From Chloroflexi bacterium OLB13 (GTDB taxonomy: Bacteria; Chloroflexota; Anaerolineae; Aggregatilineales; Phototrophicaceae), in NCBI GenBank assembly GCA_001567485.1, contig JZRA01000092.1, positions 62,001 to 126,000 on the forward strand: a stretch of 64,000 nt of DNA, read 5' to 3'. The notes beneath the pieces were generated by a model. That model was not told the origin of the DNA, did not search any database, and saw only the letters and a program-made list of their open reading frames with translations. Positions 8,864 through 17,482 of this stretch are shown piece after piece. The translations under genes were made by a program, and so were the position numbers. Each line of letters opens with the position of its first letter. The first letter of the stretch is position 1.

Positions 8864-10191
8864 CCGGCGGCAGCCCGGCGCACGAAGGTCTCGTAGACGT
8901 GCGGAAGTGGCGGAACCTCGTCCCGGCTGTACGTCACCGCGCTGTGCACCAGCGAAAGCGCATGCGCCAGCTTGTCGCGGTCGTTGGCGTGCAGGGTGAC
9001 GAGCGCCTGACCGGGCTGCACGACATCTCCGACGTTGACGTGCACGACGGCGCCTACCGCGTGGTCAATCGCGTCGGACTTCTTTTCACGCCCGCCGCCC
9101 AACTCAAACACCGCGCGCGCAATCATCTCCGCATCGACGCCGGCGATGTATCGTTCCTGCACCGCGCGGATCGTCTCGATGTAAGCAGCTCGCGGCAGCC
9201 GGTCTGGGTCATCAACGACCTCGACATCGCCGCCCTGCGCTTCGACCATCGCGCGGAACGTAGCAAACGCTTTGCCATCGTCGAGAAAGTCGGTCAACTG
9301 CGCGTTGATCCGGTCGTAGTCCGTCCAGCGCTCGCCGCGGCCGGCCAGCCACAGCATGTGCGCCGATACTTCAAGGCAGTGTTCGCGGAAATCCGCCGGG
9401 CCGCCGCCGCGCAGCACATCGATCACCTCGCGGATTTCGAGGGCATGACCGACTGCCTCGCCCAGCGGCTGATTCATGTCCGTCACCATGGCGATCATAT
9501 CGCGGTGCGCCGACACGCCGATGTCGACCATCGCTTGCGCAAGCTCGACGCCGTCTTGAACGGACTTCATAAACGCACCCGATCCGACCTTCACATCCAA
9601 CACGATCCCGCGCGCGCCCGCCGCGATCTTCTTGCTCATGATGCTGCTGACGATCAGTGGAAGGCTCTGCACCGTGCCCGTGACATCGCGGAGCGCGTAC
9701 AGCTTGCCGTCGGCCGGGGCAAGCTCGCCGGATTGGCCGGCCAACACGATCCCGTTGGCCTTTGCCAGCGCACGGAACTCGGTCTCGGACAGGTTCACGT
9801 TGTAGCCGGGGATGCTTTCGAGCTTATCCAGCGTGCCGCCGGTTAAGCCGAGGCCGCGCCCGCTCATCTTCGCTACTTTGACGCCGCACGACGCGACCAA
9901 CGGCAGCACCACCAACGAGGTCTTATCCCCCACGCCGCCGGATGAGTGCTTATCCACCGCGTACGGCGTGATGTCGGTCAGATCGAGCATGTGCCCGGAA
10001 TGCGCCATCGCCATTGTCAATGCCACGGTCTCGTCGTGATCCATCCCGTTGATGACGATCGCCATCAGGAGCGCGGCCGTCTGATAATCCGGCGCATCTC
10101 CGTTGGTGACCGCCTCGACAAACCATGCGATCTCCTCGCGAGTCAGCGTCCGTTTGTCGCGCTTCTTGGCTATAATGTCGAGCATGTTCAT
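8860..10191 (-). CDS. pdp: Pyrimidine-nucleoside (thymidine) phosphorylase
   Basis: The enzyme cleaves thymidine/uridine with phosphate to base and (deoxy)ribose 1-phosphate in nucleoside salvage. Key motifs are the phosphate/pyrimidine site KHSSGGVGDKTS (from K81) and the family signature SGRGLGLTGGTLDKLESIPG, with a C-terminal PYNP domain. The ATG at 10191 was preferred to an upstream in-frame codon because GGGGAG lies 7 bases before it and the resulting 443 residues match the family. The data do not separate the broad-specificity Pdp from DeoA. Confidence 0.92.
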   Translation of the reverse strand: MNMLDIIAKKRDKRTLTREEIAWFVEAVTNGDAPDYQTAALLMAIVINGMDHDETVALTMAMAHSGHMLDLTDITPYAVDKHSSGGVGDKTSLVVLPLVASCGVKVAKMSGRGLGLTGGTLDKLESIPGYNVNLSETEFRALAKANGIVLAGQSGELAPADGKLYALRDVTGTVQSLPLIVSSIMSKKIAAGARGIVLDVKVGSGAFMKSVQDGVELAQAMVDIGVSAHRDMIAMVTDMNQPLGEAVGHALEIREVIDVLRGGGPADFREHCLEVSAHMLWLAGRGERWTDYDRINAQLTDFLDDGKAFATFRAMVEAQGGDVEVVDDPDRLPRAAYIETIRAVQERYIAGVDAEMIARAVFELGGGREKKSDAIDHAVGAVVHVNVGDVVQPGQALVTLHANDRDKLAHALSLVHSAVTYSRDEVPPLPHVYETFVRRAAAG

Positions 10192-10226
10192 GGGAAGGCT
10201 CCCCAGAAAGTGCAGAAGGTACAGTA

Positions 10227-10847
10227 ATGCAGGTAATTCTACTGGCAATGCTCGGCTACGGCGTAATTCATACGTGGCTTGCAGGGGCGTTTAAGCCGGT
10301 ATTTCGCTCCCGTTTCGGAGACCGTGCATTCGAGGGATTATATCGTATTCTTTTCAACGTCATCGCTGTGGTCGGCCTCGGCATGATCGGGCTGCTTCTC
10401 GTCGCGATGGACTCGCGCGAGCCGGTGATCTGGACTCTTCCCGCGTCCCTTAAGCCGGCCCTCCTCACGATACAGGCCGTCGGCATCATCGGCGCGGCTG
10501 TATCGCTGCTGCAAGTCGATCTCGGTCGTTTCGCGGGCCTCTCCCAACTTCGCGCTTATTTGTCGGGCGATCCGCTTCCACTTCCACCAGAGCCGCTGCG
10601 GATCACGGGCGTCTACCGCTGGGTGCGGCATCCCCTCTATCTGTTCTCGCTCATGGCGCTGTGGCCGGTGACCGTCATGCGCGGGGCGTACCTCGGCTTC
10701 TGCATCGGCGCGACTCTCTACTTCATGGTCGGCTCACTGTACGAGGAACGCCGCATGATCGCCGAGTTCGATGATGCGTACCGCGAATACCAGCGCAAGA
10801 CCGCATGGCTGATCCCGTTCGTGCGACAACCTCAGCGGGGAGCATAG
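10227..10847 (+). CDS. Isoprenylcysteine carboxyl methyltransferase (ICMT)/PEMT-like membrane protein
   Basis: This 206-residue polytopic protein has four to five hydrophobic segments. Its C-terminal half carries the SAM-binding block of the ICMT/phospholipid methyltransferase superfamily: GVYRWVRHPLY followed by YEERRMIAEFDDAYREYQRK, where the RHP and E-R residues contact SAM. The N-terminal GYGVIHTWLA resembles NnrU-type proteins. The substrate cannot be read from sequence. AGAAGGT precedes the ATG at good distance. The next gene starts one base after its stop, so the two are probably cotranscribed. Confidence 0.75.
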   Translation: MQVILLAMLGYGVIHTWLAGAFKPVFRSRFGDRAFEGLYRILFNVIAVVGLGMIGLLLVAMDSREPVIWTLPASLKPALLTIQAVGIIGAAVSLLQVDLGRFAGLSQLRAYLSGDPLPLPPEPLRITGVYRWVRHPLYLFSLMALWPVTVMRGAYLGFCIGATLYFMVGSLYEERRMIAEFDDAYREYQRKTAWLIPFVRQPQRGA

Positions 10848-10848
10848 T

Positions 10849-11673
10849 ATGAACGACTGGACGCTCGATGAGCTGATCTGCGTGTGCATCTCGCGGCAGG
10901 TCGAAGATGGCGAAGTCCTCGCGCAAGGGCTGAATACGCCGCTGGTGATGGCCGGATTCATCCTTGCTCAGCAGACGCACGCGCCCAACGTGCGCTTTGC
11001 GTCGGCCATCGGCCAATCGATTTGTCAGCAGTGGGCGCCGCTGGGGGTTGCAGCGCAGGAATCGGCGTGGATGGAACACGGGTTGATCCATCCGGGCTTC
11101 GTCACTGCCGCGCTCGACCTGCTGCCCAAGTTCCACCCAAAGGAGTTCTTTCGCCCGGCGCAAATCGACCGGTTCGGCAACACGAACAACATCGCCTTCG
11201 GCCACGATGTCGCGCGTCCACGGATGCGTTTGCCGGGTTCCGGGGGGATTCCGGACGTTACCGTATACTCGTCGCGGGCGTATCTCTACGTGCCGCGCCA
11301 TTCCCCAGCCACGTTCGTCGAGAGGCTGGACATCCGAAGTGGTTTAGGCTCGGATGCAGCCCGGCGGCGCGGAGAGGGGCCGCGCTATCTCGTCAGCGAC
11401 CTCGGTGAGTTCGACTGGGCCAACGGCGTCATGCGCCTGACCTCGATCCATCCCGGCGGCACCATCGAGTCGGTGCAGCGCAAGACACGTTTCACGCTCG
11501 ACGTCGCGCCTGACCTGCGCGAGACCATCCCGCCAAGCAGCGAAGAACTCCGTCTCTTGCGAGAGGTTGTCGATCCATTAGGGGTGCGCAAGCTCGAACT
11601 GCTCAGCGGCGCGGCGCGGAAGGCTCATCTACGCGACATTCTCGCCCAAGAAGCCCGCTATGCGAGTAGTTGA
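10849..11673 (+). CDS. CoA-transferase family I subunit B (GctB/IpdB-like)
   Basis: This 274-residue protein resembles the B subunit of heterodimeric CoA-transferases or IpdB-like hydrolases. Supporting blocks are NTPLVMAGFILAQQTHAPN near the N-terminus, DRFGNTNN in the middle and the closing pattern of ISxHPG type (LTSIHPGG). Such proteins normally work with an A subunit encoded next door; here no A subunit is present, and the upstream partner is a membrane methyltransferase-like gene. The substrate is unknown. Confidence 0.8.
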   Translation: MNDWTLDELICVCISRQVEDGEVLAQGLNTPLVMAGFILAQQTHAPNVRFASAIGQSICQQWAPLGVAAQESAWMEHGLIHPGFVTAALDLLPKFHPKEFFRPAQIDRFGNTNNIAFGHDVARPRMRLPGSGGIPDVTVYSSRAYLYVPRHSPATFVERLDIRSGLGSDAARRRGEGPRYLVSDLGEFDWANGVMRLTSIHPGGTIESVQRKTRFTLDVAPDLRETIPPSSEELRLLREVVDPLGVRKLELLSGAARKAHLRDILAQEARYASS

Positions 11674-11774
11674 AAGTGCCGAGTGCTGAGTGATGAGGTA
11701 ATGAGATACAGTATCGCTCAATGACCACTGCGTCACAGAACACGAAATCTCTCGACTTTCGCACAATGGCCTAG

Positions 11775-13565
11775 CTAATCGGCGAGCGTCCAGTCGGCGA
11801 TGCTGACGAAACGGTCGGAGGCCTTGCCCAGATACCCAAGCTGTACGTTCTCGACCCGCGCAGTTGTCGCGTAGCTGTACAGCGGGTAGTACAGCGGCAC
11901 AGCCACCGCACGTTCAAGGAACTCGCGCTGGAAGTCGAAGTACAGGTTCTTCCGGTTGAGCGCGTTCGGCTCGCGGCGCGCGCGTTCCAGCAGTTCACTG
12001 ATGATGCGGTCGTTGACCCCGCCGTAATTCTTGCCGTCCGGATACTCGGCGTCGTGCCAGAAGTCGTACACGTCCGGGTCGGCCGTCCCAAGCTGTGTCA
12101 GCTCGACCAGCGCGGCATCGAACAGGCCAGCATCCAGCCGTTCTTGCAGGTCTGTGATAGGCAGCGCTTGTACCGCAACAGCGAACCCCAACGCCGTCCA
12201 CTGCGCGGCGATCTGTTCGGCTACAGGCTCCAGCACCGGATCTTCCGCGACCAGCAGGGTGAACCCCAACGGGCCACCCGGCGTCGGCGTCTCGCCCTCG
12301 GCTGTCTGCGGCGTGAACTGATCGAGCCGGGCTTCGCTGAGCAAGAACTGCGCCTGCGACACATCGTACGGCGTCGACAGCGAAGGGTCATACGCCCATC
12401 CGCCGGGGATCAGCGGACTCTCGGCAAAGACAGCCTGCTCGAACAGCGCCGTGCGTTCGACGAGCCGCCGCCGGTCGAGGCCGAGCAGCAGCGCCCGCCG
12501 CACCCGTTCCTCGGTGAAGAAACGCGTCGTCTCGCGCTGCCAGTTGAAGATCACCGCGCCCAGCGTCGGCTCAATCGCGTTGCGCAGCACCACCGCCCCG
12601 CCGACCGCACGATCTTGCAGCGGCATGCGCTCTTGCCGCGAACGCGTCGCCAGCCCGTCGATCTCGCCCGCGTCGAGGCCGGCTAATGCCCCGTTGAAGG
12701 TGGCGTACAGCCGGAACGAGACACGGTCGATGGTCGGGATATCCGCGTCGCGTCGCAGCGCATAGTTGGGCGCAAGCCGCAGGTCAACCTGCGTAATCTG
12801 GCCGTCCGCGCCGCGCAGGGCTTCAAGCTGATACGGGCCGGTGCCGATGGGCGTGAAATTGAACGGATGCGACGCCAGCGCCTCGATGGGCATGCCGGTG
12901 AATACGTGCTCCGGCAGGATTCCGATCCGAAGCGCATACGGGAAGGCGCCCAGCGGCTGAGTCAGCCGGAATCGGATCTGTCGGTCGTTCAACTGCTGCG
13001 TCTCGACCGTGCGCCAGAAATCGCGCAGAGCGCGGTCGCCGGGGAAGTCACGGTCGCGCAGCAGAGACATCGTGAAGATCACGTCCGCCGCGTCAAACGG
13101 CGTGCCATCATGCCACACGATATCGTCGCGCAGCGTAAAGACGTATTCGAGACCGCTGGACGAGACGATCCAGCTCTCGGCAAGGTCAGGCGCCGGCTCG
13201 CCATACGCGTTGATGGTCGTCAACCCCTCGAAGATCAGGGATGTGATGTCGGCGTCAACCGGGTTCAATGTTGCGAATAACGGGTTCAGGCGCTGAACCT
13301 GCCCGACCAAGCCTTCGCGATAGGTCGGCACGCCATCGGACGCGGCGAGCGCCAAAATCGCGGGGGTCGGGGCGCTGGTTGGATCGGGAATGGGCAGCGA
13401 TGTGCTTTCGCCGGTCGGCACGACAGCGGCCGGGGGGGTGTCACTCGCGCGAGGAGGTGGAACTGGCGCCGGAATGGGCCGGTTGACCCGGCTGATGACC
13501 GCGGCAGCAAAAACGGCCGCCGCGGCGAGCAGGAGGATCAGCTGCCAGCGACGGCCGCTAAGCAT
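11775..13565 (-). CDS. Family 5 extracellular solute-binding protein (peptide/nickel type)
   Basis: This 596-residue protein has an N-terminal hydrophobic anchor (residues 8-25) and a Pro/Ala/Thr-rich linker (to about 75), then a complete SBP_bac_5 domain. It includes the start block LNPLFATLNPVDADITSLIFEGL, the DIVWHDGTPFDAADVIFTM motif and the late YFDFQREFLERAVAVPLYY region. Such proteins deliver oligopeptides or other ligands to Opp/Dpp ABC permeases, but no permease or ATPase is nearby. It follows secG by 25 bases, probably in one transcript, with no clear Shine-Dalgarno. It is convergent with the CoA-transferase gene. Confidence 0.9.
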   Translation of the reverse strand: MLSGRRWQLILLLAAAAVFAAAVISRVNRPIPAPVPPPRASDTPPAAVVPTGESTSLPIPDPTSAPTPAILALAASDGVPTYREGLVGQVQRLNPLFATLNPVDADITSLIFEGLTTINAYGEPAPDLAESWIVSSSGLEYVFTLRDDIVWHDGTPFDAADVIFTMSLLRDRDFPGDRALRDFWRTVETQQLNDRQIRFRLTQPLGAFPYALRIGILPEHVFTGMPIEALASHPFNFTPIGTGPYQLEALRGADGQITQVDLRLAPNYALRRDADIPTIDRVSFRLYATFNGALAGLDAGEIDGLATRSRQERMPLQDRAVGGAVVLRNAIEPTLGAVIFNWQRETTRFFTEERVRRALLLGLDRRRLVERTALFEQAVFAESPLIPGGWAYDPSLSTPYDVSQAQFLLSEARLDQFTPQTAEGETPTPGGPLGFTLLVAEDPVLEPVAEQIAAQWTALGFAVAVQALPITDLQERLDAGLFDAALVELTQLGTADPDVYDFWHDAEYPDGKNYGGVNDRIISELLERARREPNALNRKNLYFDFQREFLERAVAVPLYYPLYSYATTARVENVQLGYLGKASDRFVSIADWTLAD

Positions 13566-13590
13566 AATCGTTTGGAGCGCGGCAGCCCGA

Positions 13591-13824
13591 CTAGAGCTGC
13601 CGGGTCACGACCGCCGAGAAGATGCAGATGACAAGGAACGCAGCAGCCAACCCGATAGTCAGGTGGAAGACGGATTTTTCGATGCCGCGGCGCGTGCGTC
13701 CCATGCCGCCCATTTCGATACCGCCGAGCAGGCTGCCAAGCCCCTCACCGCGCACCTGCAGCAGGATCAACACAACCAGCAGGATGCTGAGAATAATCGT
13801 TGCGATTTGCAGTGCTACCGCCAT
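13591..13824 (-). CDS. secG: Preprotein translocase subunit SecG
   Basis: This small (77-residue) SecG subunit of the SecYEG channel supports protein export. It has two membrane segments (about residues 3-24 and 50-70) around the conserved Gly-rich cytoplasmic loop (RGEGLGSLLGG) and a second basic loop (GRTRRGIEK). The ATG at 13824 was chosen because GAGGG lies 8 bases upstream; an in-frame TTG five codons earlier has no such site. Confidence 0.92.
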   Translation of the reverse strand: MAVALQIATIILSILLVVLILLQVRGEGLGSLLGGIEMGGMGRTRRGIEKSVFHLTIGLAAAFLVICIFSAVVTRQL

Positions 13825-13868
13825 GCGGAATACCCTCAATACGGGAAAAGTACGTGTTTAAGCGCAGA

Positions 13869-13877
13869 AGTATAGCA
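13869..13877 (-). promoter_or_regulatory. Extended -10 promoter of secG
   Basis: On the minus strand TGC-TATACT forms an extended -10 element about 45 bases before the secG start. The matching -35 (TACTCA, 17 bp upstream) is weak, as is usual for extended -10 promoters. Confidence 0.5.
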
Positions 13878-13903
13878 TGGGCCGTGCGCGCTGAGTAGGA
13901 ACA

Positions 13904-13938
13904 ATAACCGGAGGCGATCCAGTTGACCGCCCCCGGTT
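13904..13938 (-). terminator. Terminator-like hairpin after ctpA
   Basis: AACCGG-AGGCG pairs with CGCCC-CCGGTT with one A-C mismatch. On the minus strand it lies 26 bases after the protease stop codon and is followed by ATTGTT, a short U-rich tail. It also separates ctpA from the secG promoter. Confidence 0.45.
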
Positions 13939-13963
13939 GTCCGACGGTTTACCGCCGCGCGTC

Positions 13964-15163
13964 CTACTCGAATTGTTCGAGCGCCGCTGCCAACTGCGGA
14001 TCGTCGTCCGGGTGCTCCCGGCGGGCTTCTTCATCCCACTCGACCACGACATCCGGCATCAGCCCTTCGCCGTGGATCGACTCACGGTTGGGTGACAGCC
14101 AGCGCGCGACCGTCAGCCGCAAGCCGCCGCCGTTGACGAGGTCACGCTGGCTTTGCACGACCCCCTTGCCGAATGTCTGCGTCCCGACGACTGTCACAAG
14201 GCCGTAATCCACCCACGCCCGTACCACCAGCTCGGATGCGGAGGCGCTGCGTTCGTCCACGAGCACCACAATCGGCACGTTAATACCGAGCGACGTGCCG
14301 TCAGCCTCGAAGATCTGCTCGGTGCCATCGCCAAACTGCTCGTAAAGGATCACCCCCTCGTCTACCAGCGCGCTCGCCATGCTTACCGCGCTGCTCAACA
14401 GACCGCCGGGGTTGCCACGCAGGTCGATAATCAGGCCGCGGCGCGTGTCCAGATCAAGTTCCGAGATCGCTTGATCGAACTGGCGCCGCGCTTCGCTGGT
14501 GAACTGGAACAGCTTGACGTAGGCGATATCGTCGTTCAGTATCTGGGTCTCAATGTTGGGGATGGTGATACGCGCGCGCTGGATGGCGAACTCGATCTCT
14601 TCGCCGTTGCGCTCCATGACGATGTTCACGGTCGATCCCTCGGGGCCGCGCACACGCGCCGCCAGCCGATCGGCGTTAAAGCTGCGGACATCGACCCCAT
14701 CGACTTCGAGGAAAATGTCACCCTCCAGCACACCGGCGCGCTCGGCCGGCGTGCCGGGATACACGTTGACGATGCGGACGCGCCCCAACTCCTCGTCGCG
14801 TTCGATCACCGCGCCGATGCCGCTGATCGAGCCGCTCAAGTCAGAGTCGAACGCGTTCAGTTCAGGCTCGACGTATCCGCTGAACTCATCCCCTAACGCC
14901 TCGACCATGCCGTTGATCGCGCCATCGACGAGCAGCTGCCGTTCGACCGGCTCAAGGTAGATCTTATTGATGAGGTTGTAGGTCTCCCAGAACGCCGCGA
15001 AGTCCTCTTCCGCTTCGACAGGCGGGCGCGTGTTCGGCGTGACCTGTGCGCCGACCAACCCACCGTTACCAAACGCGACGCCTGCGGCGAAAATCGCCAC
15101 GGCGACCGCGACCGCACCGGCGCGGCGCGCCCACGGATGACTCAAAATGCCGTGTGCCGACAT
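13964..15163 (-). CDS. ctpA: C-terminal processing protease, S41 family
   Basis: This 399-residue exported serine protease has a signal anchor (residues 13-33), a PDZ domain (about residues 105-190) that reads the substrate C-terminus, and the S41 catalytic domain. The dyad is S308 (in DERSASASE) and K333 (FGKGVVQ), 25 residues apart as in the family; LRGNPGGLL is also present. It acts outside the membrane on protein quality control or processing. GGAGAAAG precedes the ATG. A likely promoter (TGAACA, 17 bp, TACAAT) lies in the gap shared with the divergent hydrolase gene. Confidence 0.94.
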   Translation of the reverse strand: MSAHGILSHPWARRAGAVAVAVAIFAAGVAFGNGGLVGAQVTPNTRPPVEAEEDFAAFWETYNLINKIYLEPVERQLLVDGAINGMVEALGDEFSGYVEPELNAFDSDLSGSISGIGAVIERDEELGRVRIVNVYPGTPAERAGVLEGDIFLEVDGVDVRSFNADRLAARVRGPEGSTVNIVMERNGEEIEFAIQRARITIPNIETQILNDDIAYVKLFQFTSEARRQFDQAISELDLDTRRGLIIDLRGNPGGLLSSAVSMASALVDEGVILYEQFGDGTEQIFEADGTSLGINVPIVVLVDERSASASELVVRAWVDYGLVTVVGTQTFGKGVVQSQRDLVNGGGLRLTVARWLSPNRESIHGEGLMPDVVVEWDEEARREHPDDDPQLAAALEQFE

Positions 15164-15262
15164 GCTCTTTCTCCGGTCTATTCGACAGACTTCGTGATAC
15201 GATCAAGGACGATTGTACAGCGTTCATGGACGCATGTTCACCTCAAGTGTACGGTGGTGTTG

Positions 15263-16210
15263 ATGAGTAGACAACATGCAGAAGCAATCCTCTTTGGGCT
15301 GGCAATCGGTGACGCGCTCGGCTATCCCGTCGAATTTCTAGATCTGCCTGCCATAAAATCGACGTATGGGCCGCGTGGAATCACCGAACTGCCTGAGCCG
15401 GCCCTGTTCTCCGACGATACGCAGATGGCGCTGGCGCTCGCCGAGGGAATCCTCGATGCGGGGCTGGATGCCAACCTTGACGCAATCATGGAAGCGGTCG
15501 GTGAACGCTTCATTTCATGGAGCCACCGGCAGAGCGATCCAAGCTACAGCCGTGCGCCGGGAAACACGTGTATGGCCGGTATCGCCAACTATGAGAAGAC
15601 CCGGAATTGGCGGACGAGCGGCCTCGTTCAATCGAAGGGCTGCGGATCGGTGATGCGGGTCGCGCCTGTCGGATACCTCTACCAATTCGACCTAGAGCGC
15701 ATGATCGCGGTCGCAGAGGCCAGCGGCATCATCACCCACGCGCATCCAGCGGCTATCGCGGCCACTAACGTCGGCGCGTACGCGATCAAACTCGCGCTTG
15801 AAGGGACACCGCCCGACGGCATTATCGCGCAGGTACAGCATCTCCCTCCCGCCCAGAACGACGAATTCCTCCGCGTGCTGCACCGCATCGGTCATGCGCT
15901 GGGATGGACGAACACAGCCGACGCGCTGTATCACATCGGTACGGGTTGGACAGGAGACGAGGCGATCACGATGGCGTTGTACTGCGCCGCACAGCGGCCA
16001 GAGTCGTACGCGGACACCATCCGGCTCGGCGCGAATCTCAAGGCAGGCGACAGCGACAGCGTTGCGTGTATCGCGGGCGGCATTCAGGCGGCAAGGCTCG
16101 GCCTCGACGCAATCCCTTCCGAGTGGCGTGCCCGCATCGAGGATGCCGATTATCTACGCGATCTTGCCGCGCGGATGGCCGATGAGCGGCGGCGCGTGTA
16201 TGAAAACTGA
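15263..16210 (+). CDS. ADP-ribosylglycohydrolase family protein
   Basis: This 315-residue all-helical ARH/DraG-like hydrolase would remove ADP-ribose from proteins or cleave related glycosides. The dinuclear metal site is visible: GLAIGDALGYPVEF at the start, SDDTQM (about residues 51-56) and a late GDSDSVACIAGG block in place of the common GDTDT. The ATG at 15263 is preferred; a longer frame start at 15137 runs through the promoter region of ctpA and adds an unlikely N-terminus. The next gene follows after six bases. Confidence 0.88.
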   Translation: MSRQHAEAILFGLAIGDALGYPVEFLDLPAIKSTYGPRGITELPEPALFSDDTQMALALAEGILDAGLDANLDAIMEAVGERFISWSHRQSDPSYSRAPGNTCMAGIANYEKTRNWRTSGLVQSKGCGSVMRVAPVGYLYQFDLERMIAVAEASGIITHAHPAAIAATNVGAYAIKLALEGTPPDGIIAQVQHLPPAQNDEFLRVLHRIGHALGWTNTADALYHIGTGWTGDEAITMALYCAAQRPESYADTIRLGANLKAGDSDSVACIAGGIQAARLGLDAIPSEWRARIEDADYLRDLAARMADERRRVYEN

Positions 16211-16216
16211 GGGTAG

Positions 16217-16579
16217 ATGATGAGCGCGCTTTCGATTGACGATCTGCGTGAGATGTGCAGCGCGCTGCCGCGGGTCACGTCGGACTTTCCGTTCGATGCC
16301 GACACACTGGTGTTCCGCATCCACGGCAAGATCTTCGCGTTAATGTCGGTCAATCCACGCGGCGCTCCGCCGAGCATCACGCTGAAGTGCGAGCCGACGT
16401 TCGCCGAAATGCTGCGTTCGACGTATGACGCGGTGACTCCCGGCTACCACATGAACAAACGCCACTGGAACACGGTGGTTGTCGACGGGACGATGCCCCC
16501 GCCCGAAATCGAAGACATGATCGATCACGCATATCGACAGGTCTTGAAGTCGCTGCCGAGGTCCATTCGTGAGTCGTAG
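16217..16579 (+). CDS. MmcQ/YjbR family protein
   Basis: This 120-residue protein of the MmcQ/YjbR (CyaY-like fold) family has the usual pattern: a start block on reading substrate (LREMCSALPRVTSDFPF), FRIHGKIFALMS, SITLKCEP and GYHMNKRHWNTV, followed by DMIDHAYRQVLKSLP at the end. The biochemical role is unknown; a double-wing DNA-binding fold has been proposed for the family. GAGGG precedes the tandem ATG start. It is probably cotranscribed with the ADP-ribosylglycohydrolase. Confidence 0.88.
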   Translation: MMSALSIDDLREMCSALPRVTSDFPFDADTLVFRIHGKIFALMSVNPRGAPPSITLKCEPTFAEMLRSTYDAVTPGYHMNKRHWNTVVVDGTMPPPEIEDMIDHAYRQVLKSLPRSIRES

Positions 16580-16632
16580 ATCAGAAACTCCCGACGACAC
16601 ACCCACAAATGTCATCAGAGTGTAAACTCAAC

Positions 16633-16660
16633 TTGACGCGCGTCCGTTTTGTATTACGAT
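16633..16660 (+). promoter_or_regulatory. Candidate promoter of the DsbA-like gene
   Basis: TTGACG (16633-16638) and TACGAT (16655-16660) are 16 bp apart. They lie 46 bases before the start codon, in the 127-bp gap after the MmcQ-like gene. Confidence 0.45.
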
Positions 16661-16706
16661 TTCGGCTTACCACCTGACATGACGAGTGATCACTGAGGAG
16701 TCCCCC

Positions 16707-17426
16707 ATGGCTGACGCAGCCAAGAACAAGTCCACCACAGCGCCGAAAGCCGCCTCATCACGCAGCAACCAGCAAACCTTCCTGATCGCCGTCATCGGCG
16801 CGGTGGCGCTGGTCGCTATCGTGCTGGTGCTGGTCTCTGCGCGTGGAGGTCAGTCATCCTTCGGTGAAGCGTTCTTTGCGGAAATCCCTTACGAGCGTCT
16901 CGAAGACGGCGGCTATGTCATCGGCGATCCAGAGGCGCGCATCACAATCGTAGAATTCTTTGACTGGTACTGCCCTTCCTGCCAGCAGTTCAAGCCGACG
17001 ATCGACCAGGTCATCACCGAATACGTCAAGACCGGCCGGGCGCGTTATGAGATGCGCTCGCTGCCGACAGCCGGCGCCAACGCAAACCCGAACACCACGC
17101 AGGTCGCAAATCTGCTTGAGTGCGTCGAGGAACAAAAGCCCGGCTCGTATGCCTTTGCCAGCGAGGTCGCGTACGAATTGGTGCGCACCGGCACCACCGG
17201 CGCCAACTTCTCTCAGGGGATCGCTGACCGCACCGGCACGGACTTTGCGCAGCTTCTACGCTGTTCGCAGGAGGCCACGCAGTCAGAAGCCGACGTGCGG
17301 CTCGCGCGGTCGCTCGGCGTCAGCAGCACCCCCACCGTGCTTTACCGCATCGACGGAGGCGCTCCGCAGCCGATCAGCGATCGGAGCTTCGCTGGGATTT
17401 CAACGCTTATCGAGACGTTCGAATAG
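16707..17426 (+). CDS. DsbA-like thioredoxin-fold protein, membrane anchored
   Basis: This 239-residue protein has a basic N-terminus, one membrane segment (about residues 27-47) and an extracytoplasmic thioredoxin fold with the redox motif CPSC in FFDWYCPSCQQFKP. The typical cis-Pro loop (VSSTPTVLY) is near the end. This is the layout of Bdb/DsbA-type disulfide oxidoreductases of Gram-positive-like envelopes. Two more Cys (in LLECVEE and LLRCSQE) resemble the extra pair of the DsbA/BdbD group. The ATG at 16707 has a perfect TGAGGAG site 6 bases upstream; an earlier in-frame GTG does not. Confidence 0.88.
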   Translation: MADAAKNKSTTAPKAASSRSNQQTFLIAVIGAVALVAIVLVLVSARGGQSSFGEAFFAEIPYERLEDGGYVIGDPEARITIVEFFDWYCPSCQQFKPTIDQVITEYVKTGRARYEMRSLPTAGANANPNTTQVANLLECVEEQKPGSYAFASEVAYELVRTGTTGANFSQGIADRTGTDFAQLLRCSQEATQSEADVRLARSLGVSSTPTVLYRIDGGAPQPISDRSFAGISTLIETFE

Positions 17427-17482
17427 CCGTTTCACAGCCCCGAGTAACGTAAGGTCTGCTCGCCACGATGAAGGACGAACCG

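Noticed and set aside
10171-10176. TATAAT inside the start of the phosphorylase gene as promoter for the 10227 gene
   Set aside because: The -10 is perfect, but no -35 with acceptable spacing was found, so it was not called.
11674-11774. Short repeated GAGTG/TGAG words in the gap after the CoA-transferase gene
   Set aside because: They do not form an ordered array or hairpin and are probably chance in a short spacer.
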